This document shows positions 1 through 12,500 of a stretch of 64,000 nucleotides of DNA, in pieces. The position numbers were made by a program, and so were the translations under genes. Source of the DNA: Sipunculus nudus (Eukaryota; Annelida; Sipuncula; Golfingiida; Sipunculidae); contig CM049311.1 of the NCBI GenBank assembly GCA_026874595.1, positions 54,255,676 through 54,319,675 on the forward strand, given 5' to 3'. Each line of letters begins with the position of its first letter. Position 1 is the stretch's first letter. Under the pieces are notes generated by a model that saw only the letters and a program-made list of their open reading frames with translations, did not search any database and had not been told where the DNA came from.

Positions 1-146
1 TTCTGGTAAGGAATTCCAAAGTTTAACTGCTGTAGGAATAAAGGAGTGTTCTCCGGCATGGAGTCTGAATACTGGAACTCTGTACTCGCTGGCATATCTA
101 AGGTTATACGATCCTTGTTAGCATTTGTAACCAGATAATGTCTCTA

Positions 147-527
147 TCAGATATATAGATTATAGAAAGTCGTGACAATTTTTACTTTCTTGTGGACAGA
201 CAATGTAGGCCAACCAAGCTCGTTTAACAGTTTTGTGCTGCTGCACCATCTTGTTGCGCCAGTACACAGTAGCATGCCTTTGCGCGGAACACTTTCTAGA
301 TTGCTCGCCTGTACTGCAGAACAATTGTTAAATAGCAAATCCCCATATTCGAGGACAGAAATCACCATTGATTTATACAGTCTATCTAGGACTCTTTTAG
401 ATAAAATGAACTTGAATTTTTGAAGCATTCCTATTCGTCTTGATGCCTTAGTACAAAGATGCCGAATATGGTCACCCCAGCTCAAGTCTTGAGAAAGCAA
501 TATTCCTAGATGGGATAACTGTTTCAC
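147..527 (-). pseudogene. LINE RT C-terminal (thumb) fragment
   Basis: The 126-codon fragment has the LG..LS.DLSWGDHI start, the KASRRIGML helix and the VLEYGD motif that follow the RT core in Jockey/CR1-type LINEs. It continues the same element as the RT fragment to its right, in another frame. Confidence 0.75.
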
Positions 528-716
528 CTCAGATATAACAGTTTTGTTTAATATTAGCTCGGGGTGAGATTGTCCTTGATATTTCCTTGAAAAGGTTATG
601 ACTTTTGACTTTGTACTATTGAATGTAATGTGCCTTTGTTAAGATATAATAGGTCACTATTTAGAGATTGGGCCAAGGGTACAGGTGATTTAATCTGGGT
701 GTACAAGCAAGTATCG

Positions 717-1322
717 TCAGCGTACATATATACGTATAGTGTTTGTGATACCATTAGATATATCATTAACATTAACTAAGTATAACAGCGGCCTGAGAAA
801 AGAGCCCTGTGGAACCCCTGCTTGTACATGAACAGTATTTGATCTGTGGCCCTGAAGTAGAACTCTCTGTGATCTATCGTGTAGATAGGACCCGAACCAT
901 TCTAGAATTTGTCCTGAAATGCCCATTTGCTGCAATTTAAAAAGGAGGCCCCTGTGCCACATCTTGTCAAAGGCCTTGGATACATCGAGGCAGATTAATC
1001 TTGTATCCATACCTTCATCAAACCCCTTATATATAATGTTAACAAGTTCAATTAGCTGGTACAGTGGACTATCATTTTTCTTATATGCAGAATGTAATTT
1101 GTGCCGAGTGAAGTATTCAAAACATTTATTATAGACTAACCTCTCGAATATTTTGGATACATTATTCAACAGCGAAATGGGTCTAAAATTTTGGATTCTG
1201 GAACGGTCTTCTTTTTTAAATACAGGAATAACATTCGCTGTTTTCCATATAGAAGGAAATTTTCCGGTTAACAATGACATCTTAAATAATTTGCATAGCG
1301 GAGTGGCAAGTATGCCAGACAT
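717..1322 (-). pseudogene. LINE reverse transcriptase, fingers and palm (frameshifted)
   Basis: RT motifs appear in order: WKTANVIPVFKK, FRPISLLNNVSKIFERL, the first catalytic Asp in LDVSKAFDKMWH, and QAGVPQGSFLRPLLYL. The catalytic YADDT is encoded at 710-724 on the - strand but in a different frame from the upstream palm, so a frameshift splits motif C from the rest. The fragment is a pseudogene. Confidence 0.88.
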
Positions 1323-1887
1323 CTTTTTTTAAAATGAGATTACATATTCCACCAGGACCTATGGCTTTACCCACTTTAAGATTGTTCATGACCTGTTCTA
1401 CATCCGTAGGATTTAGTTGAAGTGATGACAAAAGATCATGTTGTATATTATTCAGTGGTGGGAGCGGCGTTGAATCGAAATCTTCGGGAAGGATGGCCTG
1501 ACTACTAAAGTAATTATTGAAAGCTTCAGCCTTTTCAATAGGGTCATGTATGATGTCTTCATCCACTTCCAGTGATGTTATTGGGGAATGTGTTTTTGTG
1601 CCCAGCAAGCCATGACTGATTTTCCACCACAGCTTAGAGTCATGATACTCTACGTCTAGCTGATTACTTATTTTATTCCAATAACTTTTCTTTTGCTTTC
1701 TGATCTCGGATACAACCATGTTTCTTGCTTTTTTAAAAGACGCGTAATGTTCTGGCTGGTTATTATTTTTAATTTTTTTCCATGATCTGTTTCTTTGTCT
1801 AATCATGCGTCTTATGTTTGCATTCATCCACAGCTTGTCAGTTGGTCGTATGGCTACAGTTTTTGATGGAACAGATTGTATGTTCAA
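1282..1887 (-). pseudogene. LINE fragment: linker between endonuclease and RT
   Basis: This is a 201-codon fragment rich in basic residues, with the pattern KKARN..V..IRKQKKSYW and a later FNNYFSS motif. That layout is typical of the region between the endonuclease and RT of Jockey/CR1-like LINEs. It ends in a frameshift at the run of T near 1321-1329, after which the RT continues in another frame. Confidence 0.75.
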
Positions 1888-2014
1888 ATTGTATAGAGTG
1901 CATTCACCACTGTGTGATGCATTTTTGTTATCAGATTTTGATATGTGTGTTTATTGAAAATAAACAATGTAATACCAAGTTGTTTTTCAATGTAAATCCC
2001 TTGAAAGCACAAAA

Positions 2015-2160
2015 GTAATTGCAAAAGTAATTTCAATTACTTCAAAAGGTATTTGAAATTGTAATCGATTACTTTTTTGAAAACACAAAAGTAATTGTAA
2101 TTGTAATCGATTATTTTTAAAAGTAAATGTATTTGTAATCGATTATTTTAAAAGTATTTG
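2015..2160. repeat. Short tandem units around GTAATCGATTAC
   Basis: About three diverged units repeat an aaaagtaattgtaatt-like stretch followed by GTAATCGATT. The copy at 2061-2072 is a perfect 12-bp palindrome. It could be the end of a DNA transposon, but no partner end was found. Confidence 0.5.
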
Positions 2161-3418
2161 GACCCAACCCTGTCTGATACCAGGATTTTGGCTCGACAAA
2201 TATGCTTGAACTTGTGACTTGTTTTATCTCACTGTGAATGCACATGTGACTGGGCATGTGATAGAATCTCACAATATAGCTATTTACTGACTTTAAAAAT
2301 ACCTCTTTCAGTTGCGTCAGGTGTAAAACTAGGGGCTTTATTTTTTCTAGGGACAACAGAAATATATTTAAACTGTCTCTCAGAGGGAACTGGTTATGTT
2401 ACTCCTATGTCTGGTTTGTTATTTAGTAATAATTATTACTTAAGAGTTTTCATTAAAAGTTTAGATGATTCATTTTAACCACACAAAAATACCCATTACG
2501 ATTCAAATCTAAAGATTACAGACCGTGGCCCTTAAACAACAAATTCTGCATCTGCACTTAGTATCAAATTATATGTTATCCATTTGAGCCTTAGAGTTAT
2601 ACTTTTTTTGTATTTGTAATTTTATCCGTTTTTAGTTTTATTTATTTTAATTTCATAGACTCGTACTGCAAGATTGGTATCACTACTACTTTCACAAGTG
2701 GATGCTATTGAATTTTGGTGCTCGCTTTTAATCTGTTGATAACATTCATTTTAAAATGAGATATTACTTGTTTCATTTGTTCTAACATCAAATTTTAATT
2801 GTTAAATAAATTATGACCTTAAGCATTAAAATAACTATGGAATTTACCTTATAATTTTTTTTATCTTATAGTATACTTTTAAATTAGCTTTTCCCTTATG
2901 GGTTAAGTTAATGAAAATATTGTCTGCTTGGCCTTGTAACATGGGAGCAAACTGAATATTAGATGAAACATGTCACTAATTGCTGTCCCTACCAGTGATT
3001 GACAGAAAATTCACAGGCGTTCGCATTCATGACTTTTTACAGGGTCAGCCTATAGTTATTCAGATTCGAGTGCACACACTCTTAGTGGTTTCCTCAGGTG
3101 TGTATTTTTTTAAAGATAAATCTGTTTAATTATTATTTTGACGCTTATGTGCTTACAACTTTTAAAGGTTATAAATTGTTATGTCTTATTCAAACACGAT
3201 ATTAAACCCTTGAAACCAGGATAAAAGATTCTAACAAAGATTTACAAAAATGAAGACTGATATTATTATTTTTTAGACTGTATTATTGGCTTACTTTAAC
3301 ATTTATTTATTTTAATGATTATTATATGGATTAATAATGGGACATATTGATATAACAATATTTTACAAAGTTTGTCGTTTTTTATGTCAACTTTAAACTA
3401 AAGTCTGCACTTTATCAC

Positions 3419-3514
<96 letters not shown>
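3419..3514. repeat. Compound microsatellite (TCTA)n(TA)n
   Basis: About 12 TCTA units (to about 3466) run directly into about 24 TA units. Confidence 0.97.
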
Positions 3515-3517
<3 letters not shown>

Positions 3518-4271
3518 CAGTATCCGATTTCCAGCCACATAGGGCCATTTCTCATGTCAATTCTATATTTCAAGCCGCTCAGGGCCATTTTTTATATCAA
3601 CTAGAGCAATTCAATATTTCTAGCCTCATTGCTAATCATAGTTTTTGCCAATGTAAGCGATCTTATAAGGTCCAGGCATGTCTCCGTTACTACTTTATAA
3701 ATGTTCGTGTCGATTAACAGCGGCCACGCTTACCTATGCTATGGCAATTCTCTTTAAAAGGTCACAGAGGCCAATTTCTCATGATATCTACATAAAATAT
3801 ATTCGACCAGCCTCTTAGGGCCCTTTTTGAAACGTACTATAGTATATTGTTACTCTATTATACACTTAATACAAACGGAAAAAAATCACATACCGTAGTA
3901 TTTCCAGGAACCTGGAACTTCTGGATTGGGTGGTCTTCTTCATCTTCACTCTTCTTAATTTATGTACCTTACTACTTTATGTGTGGCAGTTCATTTTTTT
4001 AATTTTGAAGAACAAATATTGCCAAAAATGCAGGTTCTAATCACTGCTCGTAAATATTTTAGATTTACATGCTAGCAACCGCAACACAAAATTTTAGGTT
4101 TAAATTACCAAGTAGCCGAAATATCTTTCCTTTATTTTATACTACCAGTCTGATATTTACATATGATAAACAGGGAGCTAGAAGGGTCGCGGCAGACTAC
4201 TGAACTTCGCCTTATGTCGATTATCTTTTAGCCCGTTAACACGTCTAAATGACTAAACCTAGTGCTGACCA

Positions 4272-4294
4272 GACGTGGGCCAGTGGCCCACGTC
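4272..4294. other. Perfect 10-bp hairpin
   Basis: GACGTGGGCC and its exact reverse complement are separated by AGT. No neighbouring gene gives it an obvious role. Confidence 0.6.
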
Positions 4295-5286
4295 TGCATC
4301 ATTCAAATGCACGCAGAAGAGAGGAGGCCGGAACATTTCTGGCAGTAGGCCAGCCTACTTTACAATAGAGGTGGCATTAATGGGCGAGTCCAAATACTGA
4401 TAGCTGACGGGTAGTGGGCCTAATGCCTACACCCTCATTACTAAGTACATAAGCCTCAGTTGTTCACTGTTAATATAGCGTTCCTAATATTTTACTGAGG
4501 GACATGCACTGATTATTTTTAGATGCATAGGCCTATAGTTTCTCAGCTTTAAATGAAATACAATGGTATTTTATTCAGATGCTGTGATGATCTTTTAGGG
4601 CAACAAATAAATTCAAAATACATGGTTTTTTTTCATTATAATTTATTTTGTCTAAAATCGATGTGTATATAGATCATTTGTTTTTGTTTGAGGGAATGTG
4701 CGGGTTTTTGCGAGGTTGAGATTTAAATATACGTGTCAGTTATAAATATGATATTAAAAAGCGATACCTGTGTCTGTGGAAAAAATAAGTCTATATAGAA
4801 ATGGCAGAAACAGAAGTAAAATAGCAGCACTGAAAATTCCAAGATCGATGAAAGTTTTTTTTAAGTATAATGAAAGGTCCCCCTCGATCAGTTCTTTAAT
4901 ATGCATGCAGACTAGGGCAAACGGAGCCAAAACAAATACACAGTTCTACAGGCTTTTATCAGTGATAATGGGCCCTGCGGTCGAATGGTGCTCTCCATTT
5001 CATACTGCGGCCAGTATGGTTGGCCAGACAGGGTCAGTGCCGGTTTGTGGCTCACTTGAGCTTGAGGTCGATATGGTCTGCCGCTGGTCGCCGGCGGTCG
5101 ACATGGTAAGTTTGAGGCCGGCGGCCGATATCAACGGCGGCCGATATGTCCCTAAACCCTTTGCCGGACAGACGCTTTTGCCTTGTCAGTTGACATATTC
5201 CATCAGAAGTCACGTTACAACTTTAATTCAAATAATCCCATTAACATAATATGTGTTGATCAAATCTCCAATATTTTGTTGATATT

Positions 5287-5328
5287 GGGGGGGGGGGGGG
5301 GGAATCAAAATTTGGATAAAACAGACAC

Positions 5329-5390
<62 letters not shown>
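5287..5390. repeat. G16 homopolymer and (TA)n microsatellite
   Basis: A run of 16 G occupies 5287-5302 and a pure TA tract of about 60 bp occupies 5331-5390. Confidence 0.95.
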
Positions 5391-5392
<2 letters not shown>

Positions 5393-5601
5393 ATTAAGTG
5401 TAAGATTTTAAAAAATAAGGTATATGTTAATTCTAAACCATTTAGCTAAAAATATTTCACAGTAAAAATAACTCATTAATAGAACCAAGTCTATAATTCT
5501 ATTTATTTAAATATTTCTTTTGAAATATATAAAAATATTTCTCTGAATAGTTTGGGGTTGATTACATTAACCATCTCTCTTTGCCAAAAAGTGGTGGTTG
5601 T

Positions 5602-5645
5602 GGGGGGGGGGGAATTTATACACCCCCCCCCCCCCTATTGACATA
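5602..5645. repeat. G11 run facing C13 run
   Basis: A run of 11 G at 5602-5612 is followed 20 bp later by 13 C at 5633-5645, which could pair as a hairpin. Confidence 0.8.
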
Positions 5646-6685
5646 TTGACGCCTCTGGCTGAGACCGAAGCCCCCTATACACGATTCATTTCAATACATT
5701 GTCGCAGTTCATTCCATCGCAAAGAGTTTCATAATGAGAATAAACCTAAATGTGTTAATTATATTTATGTATTCATAAATAATTTCCTTAAATTAAACTT
5801 GTTATCCACGGTTATTTTACCTCTTACAACATGGCAAATCATGTGGCATACACGGTTTTCAACAATATATACCTGTCTTTTTAAAATGATTTTTCGATAT
5901 ATGAAGCCCCAAGACTCCGAAAATATCATATTTAAAATTGTAGGACATCCCCCAAAATGTTAAAAATCAGGAAAAACAAAATTTTCTTTTCTTCCAAATG
6001 ATACCATGGCCAAATAAATCAACTGCGACAGTCCATTACGGTTTATCGATTTCGGGACCACCTGTCTGCAGCAATACTACAATAAATGGAAACTCTACTA
6101 TCATGTTGAAGGTAGGTTATGAGATGCGAGGAAGTGTCAACGGATTTCCTTAAACACAGATCTAGAGATGTTGTTGGGATCACATAAAACTTCCCTAGAA
6201 AGATTATAATGTATTGTTCCCTTTTTATCCTATTTGTAACACATAGAACCCTAGATGCCTGGGCTATGTTTATTTCTAAAGTGATGTTCCAGATCCACCG
6301 GGAATTCATCAGTTCATTGACAGACCCGAGGGATGTAAATTTTCCCGTCATTGTACGTGATATAAAAAAATAAAATTGTAAGGATCTATGGGTATAAATT
6401 AAAAAAGTATCTAAGCCTTGGGTTCGGTGTTAAATCTGCATTTTTTTGCTTAAATTTCCTGCCTTCACAGAATTTAACCAGGTCTGCTGTCAAGTACTGT
6501 ACTGTTCTGTACTGTCAAGTGTAGGGCAAATCCATAGATGTAATAATATTGATAATAAGTATTTGGAAACCATTCTGATTTTGTTCATAAATTGACATTT
6601 CTACTTTAAAGGTATTAAACTATAATTTGTCAATCGACTATATATTCTTGTTAGTTTTAGAATCGACCTTATCAGCAGATTTTTG

Positions 6686-6816
6686 GGGCTGGACTAAATA
6701 CCGAAATACACCAAAAAACACCATATACACCAAAAAACACCAAAATAACACTGAAATACACTGAAATAACACCAAAATACATTAAAAAAAACAGTCATTA
6801 CCACCAGTATACACAC

Positions 6817-6858
<42 letters not shown>

Positions 6859-7600
6859 GATATATAAATATATATATAATTAAATATATATATATATTGT
6901 ACACCTATACTGGTGGTAATGACAGTTTATTCAGTGTATTATTGTATTATTTCATTGTATTTTGGTGTTATTTTTGTGTTTTTTGGTGTATACTGGTGTT
7001 ATATATTGAATTAATTATATGTTTGTAACCCTGTGCATATATATATTTAAGGAAGCCACACTCAGAAATGGGTACAGCTAACTAATTGAGCTTAACATAG
7101 TCATAATACATTTATAAACATTGAGAAACCCTACCCTGGCATTACCAGCAACTAAACAAGTTGGGTGGATGCCGTTATGTCACATATTGCTGGATGTGTA
7201 TGTCCAGTCATGTGTGAAGCAGGTACAAACCTGGCTGTGGTGTGGGCTTCCAAGGAGCTCCAAGGGGAAAAGGTAATTAGGAGAGTAAACAGTCCATTGA
7301 CACCTACTCTGGTGTGTGACTTGCTTAATTCTGAGGGTGCAAAGATGATAATACTATTGTAACTGTAAAAAAAATCCTTCTAGGTCTCTCTTGTTTCTAG
7401 GTTTCTTATATATAATTATATTATTTATACATTTATAACCTAGAAAAATATATATATATATACATATATATATATGTATATATAAACACTTTAGATATAA
7501 GTATATATATATATTTATATATAAGGTATATATATATATATATTCTAGGTATCTTATAGATCATAAAGTTGGTTTTATATATTTATTTTTATATTATAAA

Positions 7601-7685
<85 letters not shown>

Positions 7686-7835
7686 GTATTGAACATATAT
7701 ACTGGTGGTATTGACTGTTATTCCAGTGTATTTCAGTGTTATTTAAGTATATTTTGGTGTTATTTCAGTGTTATTTAAATGTATTTCGGTGTTATCTCAT
7801 TGTATTTCTGTGTATTTTGGTATTTAGTCCAGCCC
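6686..7835. mobile_element. Foldback element with long inverted repeats
   Basis: Both ends begin with GGGCTGGACTAAATACC in inverted orientation and continue for about 125 bp as short ACACCAAAATA/ACACTGAAATA-type blocks, ending in a CATTACCACCAGTAT-like segment. A second inverted copy of the inner part lies at about 6899-7000, so 6705-7000 alone can also fold. The interior holds TA microsatellites (6821-6857, 7608-7682) and a 65-codon open frame at 7165-7362 without known motifs. No convincing target-site duplication is visible. It looks like a non-autonomous DNA element. Confidence 0.7.
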
Positions 7836-9486
7836 AATTTTCATATGACTGTGGGTCATATCTGGTCAGTTGTCTGACATGAGTGACAGGTGATTTCATG
7901 TCTATTTTTTTTTAAAATTCAAACATAGTATCCCTCACTTATTAGCCAGTAAAAAAAAATTGCAATATTTGACAAAAAAAATTTTTCAGGTATAAAAGAA
8001 TGGTGTAATGTTGAGCACATGGAATAGTCTTGACATTATAGCACGGACACACAAGTATATGATTTGAATACAATTCCATTAATTTATGTCCTGTAAATCT
8101 ATCTACATTTTGACATTTTGGCATTTGCATGGCTCTCTTCTTTGTGCAAACCAGTATTTACTTAAACAGGTAATATCTGTTGAATACATTTGAGGAAGAG
8201 AAGTTCTTATATCTGGTCTGACCAGTACAGAAAGGTCCATTTATCATGATGAGTACATAATCAGTTTACAAATGTCATCAATGATGAAAATGCTATGTAA
8301 AAGATATATTAATTCATGGGACAGACTGCTTAATAATAAGAAAGAGTGAGAAGATTACAAATGGACTGATCTTTTGTGTTTGTTAGTTTTAGCTAATTAG
8401 GTGCAATATTGTACATTTGAAATTTTGAAGCCACCATCTGACTTCCTACCCTTCCCTGTACCTGTACTCCACAGTGTTTGGTCAGCAATTTAATTACCTC
8501 TGGTCAGATTGCCTGAGGCCTAGCCTAGAACTGGATCTTGATGAGCCTCACAAACAGCCCCTCTCACCTTCCTCTCTGCCCATCAGTGTTCAGCATGCAA
8601 GTGACACATTCTGTCCTGTCAAGGGTCAGAACAAGCAGGGTGTCCTGTCCTGCTGAATGCTCTATATCCCAGTCCCAACAACATTAAATCTTATGGTCAG
8701 AATTATGAAATATATATCTGGTAGTGATATCATGCTCCTCCCTCAATAAAATATCCAATAATTCCCAAAATTGTCAGAATTTTACATGAACATTGTACTT
8801 TTACACTTCCAAGATGATCAAGTATAGGAATAATTCGACATTTTTTTCAAAGGACAAGCATAATATTGCTGCAGGGAGGTAAAGCATGTAACATTTTATA
8901 ATTCTGACAAAATATAGATTGCTGAGACTATAATTTGAGCAAACTGTGGGAACAAGCCTCGTCTGATTTGACGGCTGGTGGAACCAGATGTATAGCTTTT
9001 GTGCTGGACACTGACAGGCCAGAGCATTTTGGAGAGGAGGGATGTCTTTTAGGCCCATCATTTTCTAGTTCATGACTTCCTAAGGCCAAATTACATTAAA
9101 CCATCCACAACTGGTAATGCTGAAGTTTGACAAATCCTGATCCTAAGTTAAATTTTACACCCACCAGGTAAAATTGCCCTGCAGGCCTCACTTTATTTAT
9201 ATGAGTATTATTGCATTGAGAAATTTGCTAACATCAGTGTTGACACTTGTTTAAAAACTCTTGTGATGGGTACTTAACTCTAGTTATTTTGTAAAACAAA
9301 CCAATCTTTACCATCAGTAAACTAAACATAAATTCATGGGCTATATTTTGTATAAATTTGTTGTTTGACTATGCTTTTATATAGCATTTGGTGAGCAATA
9401 GAGTTTGTGTTGATATGATACCAGTAAAAATAGGTGGAAAGTCTCCATGAACAGTACACATTGGTATCTTTTGTATTTTGTGACAG
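7836..9486. other. Upstream DNA or CUL5 intron 1; nothing recognised
   Basis: No recognisable gene, repeat array or RNA was seen. It ends with TTTTGTGACAG, the 3' splice site of the first visible CUL5 exon. A TGA in the CUL5 frame at 9481-9483 shows that translation cannot enter the exon from directly upstream DNA. Confidence 0.5.
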
Positions 9487-9596
9487 GGCCAAGGTCAACT
9501 GAAGTTCGAGGACAAATGGCCATTCATGAGGCCAACTGTCCTCAAACTGCTCCGGCAAGAAGCAGTGACCAGACAGGAGTGGCAAGATCTCTTCTG
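9487..9596 (+). CDS. CUL5: CUL5 coding exon 2 (first visible)
   Basis: It encodes the start of the first cullin repeat, with FEDKWPFMRPTVLKLLRQE aligning directly to human CUL5. The acceptor is TGACAG|GGC and the donor is TCTG|GTAAGA; the last two bases are completed by the next exon to a Trp codon. An in-frame TGA just upstream means an earlier exon must supply the start codon. Confidence 0.95.
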
Positions 9597-12500
9597 GTAA
9601 GATTCAGTTCTCTGATTTACACATCATTTAACACATGTAACTTGTAGGTATGTGTCACTCCTGAAAAAAAAAATCCCAGATCATCTGAGTAATAATCAAA
9701 ATTGATCAAAATTGTAATTGTAAAATGTCAATTGTGTGTCACACTGCTGGTAAATTGAAAAGTAAATGAATATGCCCGTTTTGTAATAATTTATTGGTAG
9801 GTGTGCTTATCTATTTTGAAACCAAATTTAGCGTGCCATTCATTTTGTGAAACTGTGAAGAAGAGCCCAGACTTAATACCACTGGCCCCCATCTGTCACA
9901 ATATTTATTTTGTAGAGGACAAATGGAATGAAGAAAAATCTCATCATATTTAAATGCAATAACCAATGTGTGCAGGAACCTGTAACACGTTTTTCATCAG
10001 CTTTCAAGGGGTAGCCTGTTATAATACTACTGGATGTACCAGTCAAGTATAAAGTGTGTCTGAGTAAAAATGATTAGTAACATCCATGTTATGATCAATA
10101 TGAAGACATCCCTCATAGAAAATGGAAAGTTTGCCAGACTTGTGGAGATTCTCTTGTGCTGAGCATCATGACCCTTGGGTCACAACTGTTGTAATAATTA
10201 ATGATGCTTTTGTTTATATCTTCAGGTCTGTACACTCTGTGTGTCTGTGGGATGATAAGGGCGCTCCTAAAGTTCACCATGCCCTGCAGGAAGATATCAT
10301 TGACTTTATCAAACAGGCACAGGCAGTAAGTAGTCAGTACATTACAGGCATATACAGTTTAAGTATAATAGTCAAGACATTACTGACTTCACAAAACAGG
10401 GATATACAGTTTAAACATTGTAGGCAGGACATTACTGACTTCACAAGATGGGGATATACAGTTTAAATATGGTAGGAAAGACATTACTGACTTCAATAAA
10501 CATGAAAATTCAAAGTTCGACATCTATTGTGCACACACTTGAGGATTGTTAATATCCTTGTCAATCATTGATACCCATTTTGTACGTTAATTAAGCAGAT
10601 GCTTTTTTTAAAAAAAAACAGAATGTGTCTTTATAATAGTAAATGCTGAATGTCTTATTTTAGAAGGAAAATCTGCTTTAAGCAACCACTTTCCTGACCT
10701 TTGACAATATCCAGGAGGAAACAACTTTGGCATCACCTGATTTATAATACAGTCGTGACTTGATAATCCGACACTAAATGTAATACGCTAATTTACGTCG
10801 AGTTGCAAGGCTGTCAGACTGTCAAATCAATAAAGGTGACGGAGGGTAAAGATACAATGTGACCCTAAATATTTGGAGGACTTGTTTTTAATTCATTAAG
10901 TATTTTGTTATAATAAACTACGTATATGATATTGTTTTGATTAATGTGAATTAGAAAATAAAAAACATTCGTCATGGAGTACTGTTTTTATTTCTTATAT
11001 ATGTGTCTACATATACTACGCTCTTCAAGATTGATGACCTATGCAGATTCTACAATTATGAGATATGCTTATATTTCTGAACAAACATTAACTAAATGTA
11101 TATATTTGAACCAGCATCTTCCTTTAGACTCGCTGTCACTGTCGCCTCCATCTTCTTTGACAATTGACACATTATCAGCGGCCGTTGGCATTGCTTCTGT
11201 GGGCTCTATGTTGTCTAATACGAGGTATCGCTCCGCGGTCACGTGGTCTTCGCTGTTGAGTGCCTGGAAAAGGTCCCCAACACCGTTCTCCACCTCCACG
11301 TATTCCACACACCGAGAGGTTCATGTGTGCCACATACGGATGTAAACTGACTTAATTAGTGAGCCAAATTGACTCAATAATTGGTTCTCATGTACAGTTA
11401 GAACAATACGCATCGCTGTATTTCACGCCTAATTGATCAGGGTGCTGCGTGCACGAGCCCGACTACTGACATCAAAGGACAATATACCGGTCGGATTGTC
11501 AAGTCAGAAAATATGTCGGTATCCTTGTTTGTGTCGGAATCACAAGGCTGTCAGTTTGTCAAGGCTAATTTCTGTGGATCCCGTTCCTTTATTGCACAAT
11601 ACTGTCGGATTGCAAGGTTTCCCGATTGTTAAGGGTCAGAATGTCAAGTTGCGACTGTATGTACATATTTTTACAATCAGAACAGATGAAGAACATTTCC
11701 ATTCAAAGTTATTAAAAAAGACATTGTGGGTGTAACATGTAAATTCTAAAGACCAAGATCTGACTCTTATTGATTATACTGTTTGGGTGGTTGGATTAAA
11801 AAGTGTTTATCATTGTGAGATGGCCATATGATCAAATTTGTCAGGAAGTAAGAGATTGCTTCCTCAGTGTCTAGAATCCCCCGGAAAATTGATTTGGATT
11901 CCCAGTTTTTGATTCTCTCTATCTCAGCCAATGACAACTCAACCCATGGAAAACTTGCCCTGCCAAAACCTGGCCAAAATTCCGCAGACCTGTCCCAACT
12001 TATGATTGGGTAGTATGCTATTTATCGTGATAATATACAACTTGCAAATCAGGTATGCAGCTTGTGAATTAATATATTTGATATTGTTATATTGTTTAAC
12101 AATTCAGAGAGTACTGCGTCACGAAGAGGACTCAGCCCTGCTGAAAGCTTACATTGCAGAATGGAGCAAGTTTTTCACCCAGTGTGACTACTTGCCAAAG
12201 CCATTTGGTCAGCTGGAGACGACGCTGGCCGGGAAGGCACACACCACCACTCAGAAGAAGAATCAGGCAGAGGACAGTATCGTCAGGAAGGTAAGGCCAA
12301 AAAAAAAATAAGTAAGGTTCTCAGGCACTTTTTTTCAGAAATCGGTGCAGGCGGGCGGTATTTTATTTTTGACCTTTTTTTGAATGCTCCGATAAAATGT
12401 CATATGATCAGTGAAAAGCATGAAAATAACAAAATTTTTTTGCTAAACAGGTAAAAGCACTACATAAATTGTATTATTTATCTACTTGAAAGATAAAAAT

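Larger units (their letters stand above)
1..1925 (-). mobile_element. Decayed, 5'-truncated LINE (non-LTR retrotransposon)
   Basis: Three - strand coding fragments in different frames read in order as the endonuclease-RT linker, the RT fingers/palm and the RT C-terminal part of a Jockey/CR1-type LINE. The element runs off the left window edge, so its 3' end is not seen. No endonuclease domain lies upstream of about 1925, consistent with 5' truncation. Frameshifts near 1321 (a T-run) and near 720 separate the fragments, so it cannot encode an active protein. The clade is inferred from general RT layout only. Confidence 0.85.
2161..6685. other. Upstream DNA with no recognised gene
   Basis: This AT-rich stretch holds the microsatellites listed separately and scattered open frames without recognisable motifs. 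A more GC-rich patch lies at about 4970-5180, with repeated GGTCG/GGCCGATAT motifs. The missing first coding exon of CUL5 may lie here: two weak candidates are an ATG at 4801 followed by GT at 4816, and an ATG at 5103 followed directly by GTAAGT. Neither can be confirmed. Confidence 0.4.

Noticed and set aside
4770-5249. 159-codon + strand open frame
   Set aside because: It has no recognisable motif and compositionally mixed, repeat-like DNA; only its splice-donor-like GTAAGT after ATG was noted for the CUL5 first exon.
7569-7778. Open frame rich in alternating Ile and Tyr, and similar ones at 5183-5449 and 51567-51785
   Set aside because: They are translations of TA microsatellites.
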